From an uncultured Collinsella sp. (lineage in GTDB: Bacteria; Actinomycetota; Coriobacteriia; Coriobacteriales; Coriobacteriaceae): 9,193 nt of DNA. The stretch is taken from assembly GCA_905204635.1 (NCBI GenBank), contig CAJLAN010000053.1, positions 1 through 9,193 on the forward strand, read 5' to 3'. Below the pieces are notes generated by a model. The model made no database searches. It saw only the letters and a program-made list of their open reading frames with translations, and had not been told where the DNA came from. How positions within the stretch are numbered: the stretch's first letter is position 1; each line of letters begins with the position of its first letter. This document shows, one piece after another, positions 1-5,497 of the stretch. Position numbers and translations under genes: made by a program.

Positions 1-704
1 GCCACATTACCGGGGATGCTCTGGCTATTGCCCTGAAACACGACATCCGCCTGGAGCACATTGATTATGTGCAGATCCACCCTACTACTTTATATTCAAA
101 AGAACCGGGCAGACGTTTCCTTATTTCCGAATCCGTCAGAGGAGAAGGTGCTGTGCTTCTGAACAAGAACAAAGAGCGCTTTGTGAATGAACTTTTGCCA
201 AGAGATCTTCTTACCAAAGAAGTAAGGGCCCAGATGGAAAAGGATCAGATGCCTTTTGTATGGCTGTCCATGGCTCCTATTCCGAAAGAAGATATTATTT
301 CTCATTTTCCAAACATCTATAAACGGTGTCTGGAAGAAGGATACGACTGTACCAGAGAATGTATTCCCGTTGTACCGGCCCAGCACTACTTTATGGGCGG
401 CGTGTGGGTCGACAAGGACGGTCGCACCTCGATGCCCGAGCTCTACGCCGCGGGCGAGACGGCCTGCAACGGCGTTCACGGCAAGAACCGCCTAGCTTCT
501 AACAGCCTGCTCGAGGCGCTGGTCTGGGGTCGTCGCGCCGCGTGGTATATGCGTACCGGCGAGTCGCTGGCCATGGGTACGCAGCTGGCCGTGGAGCAGG
601 CCGGTGAGCCCGCGCTTGACGGACGTCACCGCGCCCTGAGCGCCGACCCCCTTGCAATCGATGATTTGGCCCGTGCCGCCGGCACGCAGGCCGTGGAGGA
701 GTAG
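1..704 (+). CDS. nadB: L-aspartate oxidase, C-terminal part (5' end outside window; mosaic)
   Basis: This flavoenzyme oxidises L-aspartate to iminoaspartate, the first step of de novo NAD synthesis. The reading frame is open from the window edge (first whole codon at base 3), so the gene is partial at its 5' end; about 233 residues are visible. Family landmarks seen in order are TGDALA, QIHPTTLY (active-site His), SVRGEGAVL, LPRDLL (catalytic Arg region), PAQHYFMGGV (substrate His) and HGKNRLASNSLLEALVWGRRAA (substrate Arg and FAD-binding end). About 50 residues follow the last motif, so this is a short form without the long helical C-terminal domain of the E. coli enzyme. Composition changes abruptly near 370-400: about 42 % GC with AGA/ATA/TTA codons before, about 70 % GC after, with the frame kept. 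The two parts therefore appear to come from different lineages. nadC follows after 3 bases. Confidence 0.93.
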   Translation, partial: HITGDALAIALKHDIRLEHIDYVQIHPTTLYSKEPGRRFLISESVRGEGAVLLNKNKERFVNELLPRDLLTKEVRAQMEKDQMPFVWLSMAPIPKEDIISHFPNIYKRCLEEGYDCTRECIPVVPAQHYFMGGVWVDKDGRTSMPELYAAGETACNGVHGKNRLASNSLLEALVWGRRAAWYMRTGESLAMGTQLAVEQAGEPALDGRHRALSADPLAIDDLARAAGTQAVEE

Positions 705-707
705 ACC

Positions 708-1568
708 ATGAATCCCATTACCATGAAGCTCGTCGTCGATGATCTGATTCTGCAGGCTCTGCGCGAGGACATTACGTTTGAGGACGTGAGCACGGCGAGC
801 GTGTGCCCCACGGCGCGTCCCGCCACGGTGGAGCTTATCGCCAAGGCCGACGGCATCATCGCCGGCTTGGATGTGTTTGCCCGTACCTTTGAGCTGCTGG
901 ATTCGCAGAGCTCGGTGCTGCTCGACGTTGCCGATGGCGACGAGGTGCACGCCGGCGACCATGTGGGTCAGGTGCGCGGCGACGCGCGCGTGCTGCTTTC
1001 GGGCGAGCGTGTGGCGCTCAACTACCTGCAGCGCATGAGCGGCATCGCTACCTATACGCACCAGATGGCTGCAGCGCTCGAGGGCACCAAGACCGTGCTC
1101 GTCGACACGCGCAAGACCACACCGGGCATGCGTGTGTTTGAAAAGGCGGCAGTCGAGATCGGCGGTGGCAGCAACCACCGCTACAACCTGTCGACGGCCG
1201 TCATGCTCAAGGACAACCACATCGACGCCGCCGGTGGCGTGGCACGCGCGATCGAGATGGCGCGCGCTCATGCGTCGTTTACCACGACGGTCGAGATCGA
1301 GTGCGAGAACCTGGACATGGTGCGCGAGGCCGTGGAGGCCGGCGCCGATATCATCATGTTCGACAACATGACCCACGACGATATGGCTGCCGCGATTGAG
1401 CTTATCGCCGGCCGTGCCAAGACCGAGTGTTCGGGCAACGTGGACGCCGACAATATTCGCGCCCTGGCTGATCTGGGCGTCGACTACATTAGCTCGGGCG
1501 CCCTGACGCACTCCGCGCCGATCCTCGACCTCTCGCTTAAGCACCTGCGTCTGCTGGACGGTAAATAA
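708..1568 (+). CDS. nadC: Quinolinate phosphoribosyltransferase (decarboxylating)
   Basis: NadC converts quinolinate and PRPP to nicotinate mononucleotide, CO2 and pyrophosphate, the step that commits to the pyridine nucleotide pool. The 286-residue product is the usual family length. Motifs seen are LLSGERVALNYLQRMSGIAT (about 96-115), DTRKTTPGMR (133-142, phosphate and quinolinate contacts), GGGSNHRYNL (152-161), LKDNHI (167-172), VEIECENLDMVREAVEAGAD, MFDNM and YISSGALTHSAP near the end. The ATG at 708 is preceded by GGAGGAG at 695-701, six bases away. The gene lies 3 bases after nadB and its stop overlaps the regulator's start by one base, so it is almost certainly co-transcribed and translationally coupled. 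Codon use is uniformly host-like, unlike the first part of nadB. Confidence 0.97.
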   Translation: MNPITMKLVVDDLILQALREDITFEDVSTASVCPTARPATVELIAKADGIIAGLDVFARTFELLDSQSSVLLDVADGDEVHAGDHVGQVRGDARVLLSGERVALNYLQRMSGIATYTHQMAAALEGTKTVLVDTRKTTPGMRVFEKAAVEIGGGSNHRYNLSTAVMLKDNHIDAAGGVARAIEMARAHASFTTTVEIECENLDMVREAVEAGADIIMFDNMTHDDMAAAIELIAGRAKTECSGNVDADNIRALADLGVDYISSGALTHSAPILDLSLKHLRLLDGK

Positions 1569-2113
1569 TGGACGCCCGCGAGCGTCGCCGTGCCATCATG
1601 GGCGTGCTCGAGCGAGCCAAAGACCCCGTCTCCGGTAGTGCACTTGCTCGCGAGGTGGGTGTGAGCCGCCAGATTGTCGTGCAAGACATCGCTCTGCTGC
1701 GCGCCGACGGGCACGATATCGTGGCGACCAACCGTGGTTATGTGCTGCAGGAGGCCCCCAGCAGCCCCGCCGTGCCCACGCGCTTGGTCAAGGTTCGCCA
1801 CAGCGTGGAGCAGGCGGGCGATGAGCTCACGAGTATCGTCGACGCCGGCGGCTCCGTGCTCAATGTGATCGTCAATCACCGCGTATACGGTAAGATCACG
1901 GCTGACCTGGACATTCGCAATCGCCGCGATGTCGAGCGCTATCTGCGCGATATCGAGAGCGGCAAGAGCTTTCCGCTGCTAACGGTGACGAGCGGCTATC
2001 ACTTCCATCGCATTGTGGCGGAGGACGAACAGACCCTCGACGAAATTGAGGCGATGCTCAAGGAGAAAGGCTACCTAGCAGACCTGATGCCCTACGAAGA
2101 CGATTTGTCCTAG
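1568..2113 (+). CDS. Niacin-responsive 3H-domain transcriptional repressor (NiaR/NadR type)
   Basis: This is a 181-residue DNA-binding regulator. Residues 1-60 form a winged helix-turn-helix (RRRAIMGVLERAKDPVSG, then ALAREVGVSRQIVVQDIALL). Residues 70-175 match the 3H domain named for its conserved histidines. Visible candidate ligands are His78, Glu86, His145 and His147; His104 lies in the NHRVYGKI motif. In the characterised family members (B. subtilis NiaR/YrxA, Thermotoga TM1602) the metal-binding 3H domain senses nicotinate and represses NAD biosynthesis or niacin transport genes. The start ATG overlaps the nadC stop (TAATG) and no strong independent ribosome binding site is visible, which suggests translational coupling to nadC. 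I infer that it autoregulates the nad operon; its operator would lie upstream of the window. 'nadR' is avoided as a symbol because that name is also used for an unrelated enterobacterial protein. Confidence 0.92.
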   Translation: MDARERRRAIMGVLERAKDPVSGSALAREVGVSRQIVVQDIALLRADGHDIVATNRGYVLQEAPSSPAVPTRLVKVRHSVEQAGDELTSIVDAGGSVLNVIVNHRVYGKITADLDIRNRRDVERYLRDIESGKSFPLLTVTSGYHFHRIVAEDEQTLDEIEAMLKEKGYLADLMPYEDDLS

Positions 2114-2155
2114 TCGACGCCGCATCTATAAGTTGCGGTGAAATAGTTCCTAAAA

Positions 2156-2183
2156 GGGGGTGCGGACAGAAAGTTGGACCGCG
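2156..2183 (+). repeat. Left terminal inverted repeat of the IS
   Basis: Begins GGGGGTGCGGAC and ends TTGGACCGCG. The reverse complement of 3427-3454 has the same outer 12 and inner 10 bases, with a differing 6-base centre. Confidence 0.92.
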
Positions 2184-2207
2184 GGGCGGTCCGGACTGGA
2201 GGTTCGC

Positions 2208-3425
2208 ATGTACAGCAGGGAGAAGGTCGAGCTCTTCCTCCTGGCGACGGAGGACGGCATGGGGCCGACCGCCGCCGCGAAGTTCGCGGGGGTCTCGGTG
2301 GGCGCGGCCAAGAAGTGGGCGACGGGGCACCTCCCGCACAGCTACACCGGGGCGCGCTGTAGAATCGGGGCGAGGAAACCGCCACGGAAGGAGGCCAGCT
2401 TGGGCCCCGACAAGTCGATCTACGCCCCGCCGGCGACCGGCCCGCTCGCCGGGCTCAACGAGGACCAGATAGAGAACCTGCTGCTCAGGGCGGTGTTGGC
2501 CGACCTAAAAGCGGAAGGGTGGGACCCGGCTTCGATCTCGAACAGGAGCAAGTGCGAGCTCGGCGAGAGATTGAGGCGGGCGACCGCCCTGCCCCTCCGC
2601 TCGATCACAGGTTTCTTGAGGATATCGAAGAGCTCCTATGAGTACTGGAGGCCCCGCGTCGCCGCGCCGCGCGACCGCGACGCCGACATACGCGACCGCG
2701 TGGTGCGCATCTTCCGCGAGGGCTCGGGGTGCTGGGGGTACCGCACCGTCTGGGCGCGCCTGCGCCGCGAGGGCGTCCGGGCCAGCGAGAAGCGCGTGGC
2801 CCGCGTGATGCGCGAGGAGGGCCTCGAGGTCGTCTACAACAAGAGGCGCGCCCGGGGCTACAGCTCCTACGCCGGCGAGGTCTCCAAGGCGCCGGAGAAC
2901 CTCGTGAACAGGAGGTTCCGCGCCGACGAGCCCAACCGGCTGTGGCTCACCGACATCACCGAGTTCAGGCTCCCGGGCGGCGAGAAGGTCTACCTGAGCC
3001 CGATCGTCGACTGCTTCGACGGGATGCCCGTCGCCTGGTCGATCGGGCTGCACCCCGACAAGCGCCTCGCGAACTCGAGCCTGCTCAAGGCCTGCGCGGC
3101 GAGGCCGGCGGGGGGGCGCACGACGATCCACTCGGACCGGGGCGGCCACTACCGCTGGCCGGAGTGGATCGGGATCTGCGAGGAGAACGGCCTGGTCAGG
3201 AGCATGTCCGCGAAGGGCTGCAGCCCGGACAACTCGGCCTGCGAGGGCTTCTTCGGGCGCCTCAAGAACGAGTTCTTCCACTACAGGGACTGGGAGGGCG
3301 TGACGGCCGAGGAGTTCATGGGAAGGCTCGAGGCCTACCTCGTGTACTATCGTGAGGAGCGGATCAAGAAGTCCCTCGGGTGGCTGAGCCCGATGGAGTA
3401 CCGCAGGAAGCTTGGATACGCCTAG
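2208..3425 (+). CDS. IS3-family (IS150-like) DDE transposase, fused OrfAB in one frame
   Basis: This transposase cuts and joins the IS ends. The start is taken as the ATG at 2208 because GGAGG lies at 2198-2202, five bases upstream; the frame is open back to a GTG at 2160, but that lies in the terminal repeat. The product is 405 residues. Residues 1-45 form a helix-turn-helix (GPTAAAKFAGVSVGAAKKW). An HTH_21-like segment follows (IRDRVVRIFREGSGCWGYRTVWARLRREG spans it). The integrase core has Asp249 (WLTDITEF), Asp310 (IHSDRGGHY) and Glu346 (NSACEGFFGRLKNE), with the canonical 35 residues between the last two. YYREERIKKSLGWLSPMEYR closes the protein. Most IS3 elements make OrfAB by -1 frameshifting between two ORFs; here one continuous frame covers both parts. 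Arg is often AGG (about 16 codons), which is almost absent from neighbouring genes, indicating recent arrival from another host. Confidence 0.94.
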   Translation: MYSREKVELFLLATEDGMGPTAAAKFAGVSVGAAKKWATGHLPHSYTGARCRIGARKPPRKEASLGPDKSIYAPPATGPLAGLNEDQIENLLLRAVLADLKAEGWDPASISNRSKCELGERLRRATALPLRSITGFLRISKSSYEYWRPRVAAPRDRDADIRDRVVRIFREGSGCWGYRTVWARLRREGVRASEKRVARVMREEGLEVVYNKRRARGYSSYAGEVSKAPENLVNRRFRADEPNRLWLTDITEFRLPGGEKVYLSPIVDCFDGMPVAWSIGLHPDKRLANSSLLKACAARPAGGRTTIHSDRGGHYRWPEWIGICEENGLVRSMSAKGCSPDNSACEGFFGRLKNEFFHYRDWEGVTAEEFMGRLEAYLVYYREERIKKSLGWLSPMEYRRKLGYA

Positions 3426-3426
3426 G

Positions 3427-3454
3427 CGCGGTCCAAGAAATCGTCCGCACCCCC
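3427..3454 (-). repeat. Right terminal inverted repeat of the IS
   Basis: Begins one base after the transposase stop (TAG at 3423-3425). Its reverse complement matches 22 of 28 positions of the left end, with the mismatches confined to the central six. Confidence 0.92.
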
Positions 3455-3505
3455 AAAGGCCTAATTAATCCCTATTTCACCGCAAGTTTTGATCAGTTGT
3501 TGGGA

Positions 3506-4501
3506 TTACTTCACCTCGACAGGCTTGGCGCTGGGATAGCGCTCCTCAAAATCTAGGCGGTACTTATTGTCATTGGTGCCCGCCACGTTGTCGCGCGACA
3601 GCGGCGCCACGATCTCATTCTTGTGATCCGCAGGCTTGGTGTATTTCAGGCTGATCTCCCAGGCATCACAGATTGCGTCAATGCGGTGATCCAGGTCGTC
3701 ATACAGGGCAACGATGTCTTTCCAGGAACTGTAGTTCTTAGAGCTCGTCGGGACGTCCAGGTCCTCGACGATGTCGTAATACTGCTCGATGGTGTCCTCT
3801 GTGCGCTCGGCGACGTCGGCGAGATTTTGACGGGTGGTGCGATCTTCTTCCAGATAGCTGCCGTTGAAGTTCTGCGCGCAGCCACGGACGTAGTTGTCGA
3901 GGTCTTCGAGCAAGTCGTAGTATTCGCTCAGTCGGCGGTAGAGATTCTGCTCGGAGAGCGTTGCTTCGCCGCCATCCTCGTCGTCATCGTCATCGTCATC
4001 GTCATCATCGTCGTACAGGCTGTTGGGATCGCCGAGAGGCTTTAGGTCATCGTCGTCGACGTCATGGTGCAGCTTAGCTACCTCGGCAGTCGTCTGCGTG
4101 GCGGCGCTGTCGAAAGGCTTGATCACAAAGAAAACGACCAGGGCGATGATGATCGCCACCAGCACAACGATAACGGCGATAAGCGGCCCGGCGCCGCTCT
4201 TTTTGGGAGCGGGGGTCTGTGGCGAAGCGGGCGCGTATGCGGGAGCCGGCTCCTGTTGGGACGAGCCGCTCGCGACGGGTATGCGCTGCGTGGTCTCGAC
4301 GGCCGCGGGGCCTGCGGCGGGGTCGGGGCGATAGGCGAGGGGGTCGTCCGCCTTGGCTTGCGGCGTATCGAGGGAACCGGTCTGCTCGAAAGCGGGCTGG
4401 CTATCGCTCGCGGTTGTTTGCTCAACGGGTGCACCGCACGAGGTGCAGAACTTGGCATTATCTGCAAGAAGCTTGCCGCACGAGGCGCAATACCGAGACA
4501 T
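3506..4501 (-). CDS. Zinc-ribbon, single-pass membrane protein with poly-Asp run; function unknown
   Basis: I do not recognise a named family for the full protein (331 residues). The start is the ATG at 4501 (MSRYCASCGK): AAAGGAG lies about six bases upstream in the mRNA, and the upstream in-frame ATG at 4519 would put that site inside the gene. Cys5, Cys8, Cys19 and Cys22 form a zinc ribbon (CASCG, CTSCG). Residues 25-100 are a Pro/Ala/Gln-rich low-complexity linker. A strongly hydrophobic helix spans about 105-127. Eleven consecutive Asp follow (164-174), then a soluble domain of about 150 residues rich in Asp, Glu and Tyr with helical heptad-like stretches (RRLSEYYDLLEDLDNYV, EQYYDIVEDLDV). 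The expected topology is ribbon inside and acidic domain outside. The gene is alone on the - strand between two copies of one palindromic repeat, convergent with the nad operon and divergent from tmk. A sensor or envelope role is possible but not shown. Confidence 0.85.
   Translation of the reverse strand: MSRYCASCGKLLADNAKFCTSCGAPVEQTTASDSQPAFEQTGSLDTPQAKADDPLAYRPDPAAGPAAVETTQRIPVASGSSQQEPAPAYAPASPQTPAPKKSGAGPLIAVIVVLVAIIIALVVFFVIKPFDSAATQTTAEVAKLHHDVDDDDLKPLGDPNSLYDDDDDDDDDDDEDGGEATLSEQNLYRRLSEYYDLLEDLDNYVRGCAQNFNGSYLEEDRTTRQNLADVAERTEDTIEQYYDIVEDLDVPTSSKNYSSWKDIVALYDDLDHRIDAICDAWEISLKYTKPADHKNEIVAPLSRDNVAGTNDNKYRLDFEERYPSAKPVEVK
3980..4012 (-). repeat. GAT/GAC codon repeat encoding 11 Asp
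   Basis: Eleven consecutive Asp codons, mostly alternating GAT and GAC and so forming a 6-base repeat unit, are followed by Glu-Asp. A tract of this kind can change length by slippage in whole codons without breaking the frame. Confidence 0.9.
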
Positions 4502-4538
4502 TGCCACTCCTTTCGCCACATTTCAATGCAATACGACG

Positions 4539-4544
4539 ATTATA
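4539..4544 (-). promoter_or_regulatory. Probable -10 box of the zinc-ribbon gene
   Basis: On the - strand this reads TATAAT preceded by GGG, a perfect -10 hexamer. It would start transcription near 4532, about 30 bases before the ATG and just upstream of the AAAGGAG ribosome binding site. No good -35 hexamer is visible 16-18 bases upstream (GATGGG or TGATGG). Confidence 0.6.
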
Positions 4545-4567
4545 CCCAGCGCCCAAAAATCCCCATC

Positions 4568-4638
4568 ATAAGTTGCGGTGAAATAGGGACTGTTTGGCGG
4601 TCTCAGAGCTTCAATCAGTCCCTATTTCACCGCAACTT
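4568..4638. repeat. Palindromic intergenic repeat, copy 2 (intact)
   Basis: Perfect 23-bp inverted repeat with arms at 4570-4592 and 4616-4638 and a 23-base loop (4593-4615). The left arm includes GTTGCGGTGAAATAGGGACT. The first 19 bases (4568-4586) and 17 bases on the right (4619-4635) are identical to copy 1 at 2128-2146 and 3469-3485. It lies between the divergent zinc-ribbon and tmk genes, upstream of the zinc-ribbon -10 box. It resembles a REP or MITE-like element; no mobile gene is nearby that would identify its source. Confidence 0.9.
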
Positions 4639-4669
4639 CGGGGATGCCTCGATGGCTAGGTTGTGGGGG

Positions 4670-4723
4670 TCATTGGGGACGTTCTTAAACGACTAGTCAT
4701 TCAAGAACGTCCCCAATGACTAG
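4670..4723. repeat. Second-type intergenic palindrome with two possible folds
   Basis: Perfect 17-bp inverted repeat: TCATTGGGGACGTTCTT at 4670-4686 pairs with 4703-4719, with a 16-base loop that contains the 8-base palindrome GACTAGTC (4691-4698). A competing stem pairs CTAGTCATT (4693-4701) with AATGACTAG (4715-4723), so the right arm can be shared between two hairpins. The sequence differs from the other palindrome apart from a GGGAC core. It lies just upstream of the proposed tmk -35 box. Confidence 0.88.
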
Positions 4724-4730
4724 GTGGGGT

Positions 4731-4759
4731 TTGGGACGCGCCTGCCCCTGGGGTATCAT
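4731..4759 (+). promoter_or_regulatory. Probable sigma-70-type promoter of tmk-holB-ricT
   Basis: TTGGGA at 4731-4736 (4 of 6 to TTGACA) lies 17 bases before TATCAT at 4754-4759. Transcription would begin near 4766, giving a leader of about 46 bases. CCCCTGGGG (4745-4753) abuts the -10 box, an arrangement echoed upstream of comF. An alternative -10, TATAAC at 4771-4776, has a poorer -35. Confidence 0.55.
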
Positions 4760-4812
4760 GGCTTGGTTGCTATAACTCGCATTTACGCGCCTTGTAGGAA
4801 GGGGCTGCGCCC

Positions 4813-5496
4813 ATGGCTTTTGAGCCCGCTCAACATAGCTTCATTACGCTCGAGGGTGTCGATGGCGCCGGTAAATCTACGCAGGCGCGCCTGCTTGCCC
4901 GTGCGCTCGACCTTGCCGGCTACCAGGTTGTGACCCTGCGCGAGCCGGGCGGTACCGCCATCAGCGAAAAGATCCGTGCTCTGCTGCTCGACCCCGCCAA
5001 TACGGCGATGGGCGACACCTGCGAGTTGTTGCTCTACGAGGCCGCGCGCGCCCAGTTGGTGCACGAGGTCATCGCCCCCGCGCTCGCAGCCGGCAAGGTG
5101 GTCCTGTGCGATCGCTTCTACGATTCCACGACCTGCTACCAGGCGTTTGCCGACGGCCTCGATCGCCAGATGGTGCGCGATGCCAACAACCTGGCCGTCG
5201 CGGGAACGCACCCGGCGCTCACGCTCGTCTATCACATCACGCCCGAGCAGGCGGCGCTGCGCATGGCCGCCCGTGGTGCGGCAGACCGCATGGAGGCCAA
5301 GGGTATGGCCTTCCAAGAGCGTGTTTACCAGGGATTTTGCGCCATTGCCGCTGAGGAACCAAACCGCGTAAAGCTCATCGACGCGACCGCGTCCATCGAG
5401 GACGTCTTCGCGCAGACGGTTGAGCAGGTTTGCGCCTACGGCCTCCACATTTCCCAGGATGCCGTCGCTGCCGCGCTAGCCCAGGAGGCCGAGTAA
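4813..5496 (+). CDS. tmk: Thymidylate kinase (dTMP kinase)
   Basis: Tmk phosphorylates dTMP to dTDP with ATP, an essential cytoplasmic step towards dTTP for DNA synthesis. The 227-residue product is slightly longer than the usual ~210. Visible motifs are the P-loop GVDGAGKST (15-23), TLREPGGT (41-48, dTMP-binding region), VVLCDRFYDSTTCYQ (96-110, with the family's Asp-Arg pair at 100-101) and a LID segment MAARGAADRMEAKGMAFQER (151-170). The ATG at 4813 is preceded by AGGAAGG about ten bases away; GGGC/GCCC at 4802-4812 could form a small hairpin between them. The gene heads a tight cluster, with holB starting one base after its stop. Base composition is host-like. Confidence 0.97.
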   Translation: MAFEPAQHSFITLEGVDGAGKSTQARLLARALDLAGYQVVTLREPGGTAISEKIRALLLDPANTAMGDTCELLLYEAARAQLVHEVIAPALAAGKVVLCDRFYDSTTCYQAFADGLDRQMVRDANNLAVAGTHPALTLVYHITPEQAALRMAARGAADRMEAKGMAFQERVYQGFCAIAAEEPNRVKLIDATASIEDVFAQTVEQVCAYGLHISQDAVAAALAQEAE

Positions 5497-5497
5497 T

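Larger units (their letters stand above)
2156..3454 (+). mobile_element. Complete IS3-family insertion sequence
   Basis: The element is about 1.3 kb, bounded by imperfect 28-bp inverted repeats at 2156-2183 and 3427-3454. These are identical for the outer 12 and inner 10 positions and differ at the 6 between (22/28). If the ends follow the TG...CA rule typical of IS3 elements, the limits would be 2161-3449. The run of five G (2156-2160) mirrored by five C (3450-3454) makes the wider limits equally possible. With the wider limits, AAA flanks both sides (2153-2155 and 3455-3457), the 3-bp target duplication size seen in this family. The element carries one DDE transposase gene. Both ends and the ORF look intact, so it is probably young and possibly active. 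It has landed in the loop of a palindromic repeat. Confidence 0.93.
2128..3488. repeat. Palindromic intergenic repeat, copy 1, split by the IS
   Basis: The left arm is at 2130-2146 and the right arm at 3472-3488, on opposite sides of the insertion sequence. The arms pair at 16 of 17 positions, with one mismatch at 2132/3486. The left outer sequence ATAAGTTGCGGTGAAATAG (2128-2146) is identical to 4568-4586 of copy 2. The right part TCCCTATTTCACCGCAA (3469-3485) is identical to 4619-4635. Removing the IS and one AAA restores a hairpin with a loop of about 23 bases. It sits between the convergent ends of the 3H regulator and the zinc-ribbon gene, so it could serve as a bidirectional transcription stop. 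No U-rich tract was identified, so that role is an inference. Confidence 0.85.

Noticed and set aside
492..1544. Long open frame on the - strand opposite nadB/nadC
   Set aside because: It is antisense to well-supported enzyme genes. The long frame is a by-product of GC-rich third positions, and the predicted protein is His/Arg-rich with no recognisable domain.
1480..1600. Operator for the 3H regulator at its own start
   Set aside because: The regulator start overlaps the nadC stop with no intergenic space and no clear palindrome. An operator would be expected upstream of the nad operon, outside the window.
2505..3281. Open frame on the - strand opposite the transposase
   Set aside because: The sense frame has a complete DDE core and helix-turn-helix; the antisense product is Pro/Ala/Arg-rich filler typical of high-GC DNA.
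4568..4638. Intrinsic terminator
   Set aside because: The stem is long and perfect but no T-run follows on either strand, and it lies upstream of two divergent genes and not at a gene end. A repeat element explains it better.
4064..4696. + strand frame across the zinc-ribbon gene and the palindromes
   Set aside because: It overlaps a supported - strand gene and runs through hairpin repeats; the product is low-complexity and without a recognisable domain.
4568..4723. CRISPR array or tandem repeat cluster
   Set aside because: The two palindromes are different in sequence, there is no regular repeat-spacer period, and no cas genes are present.
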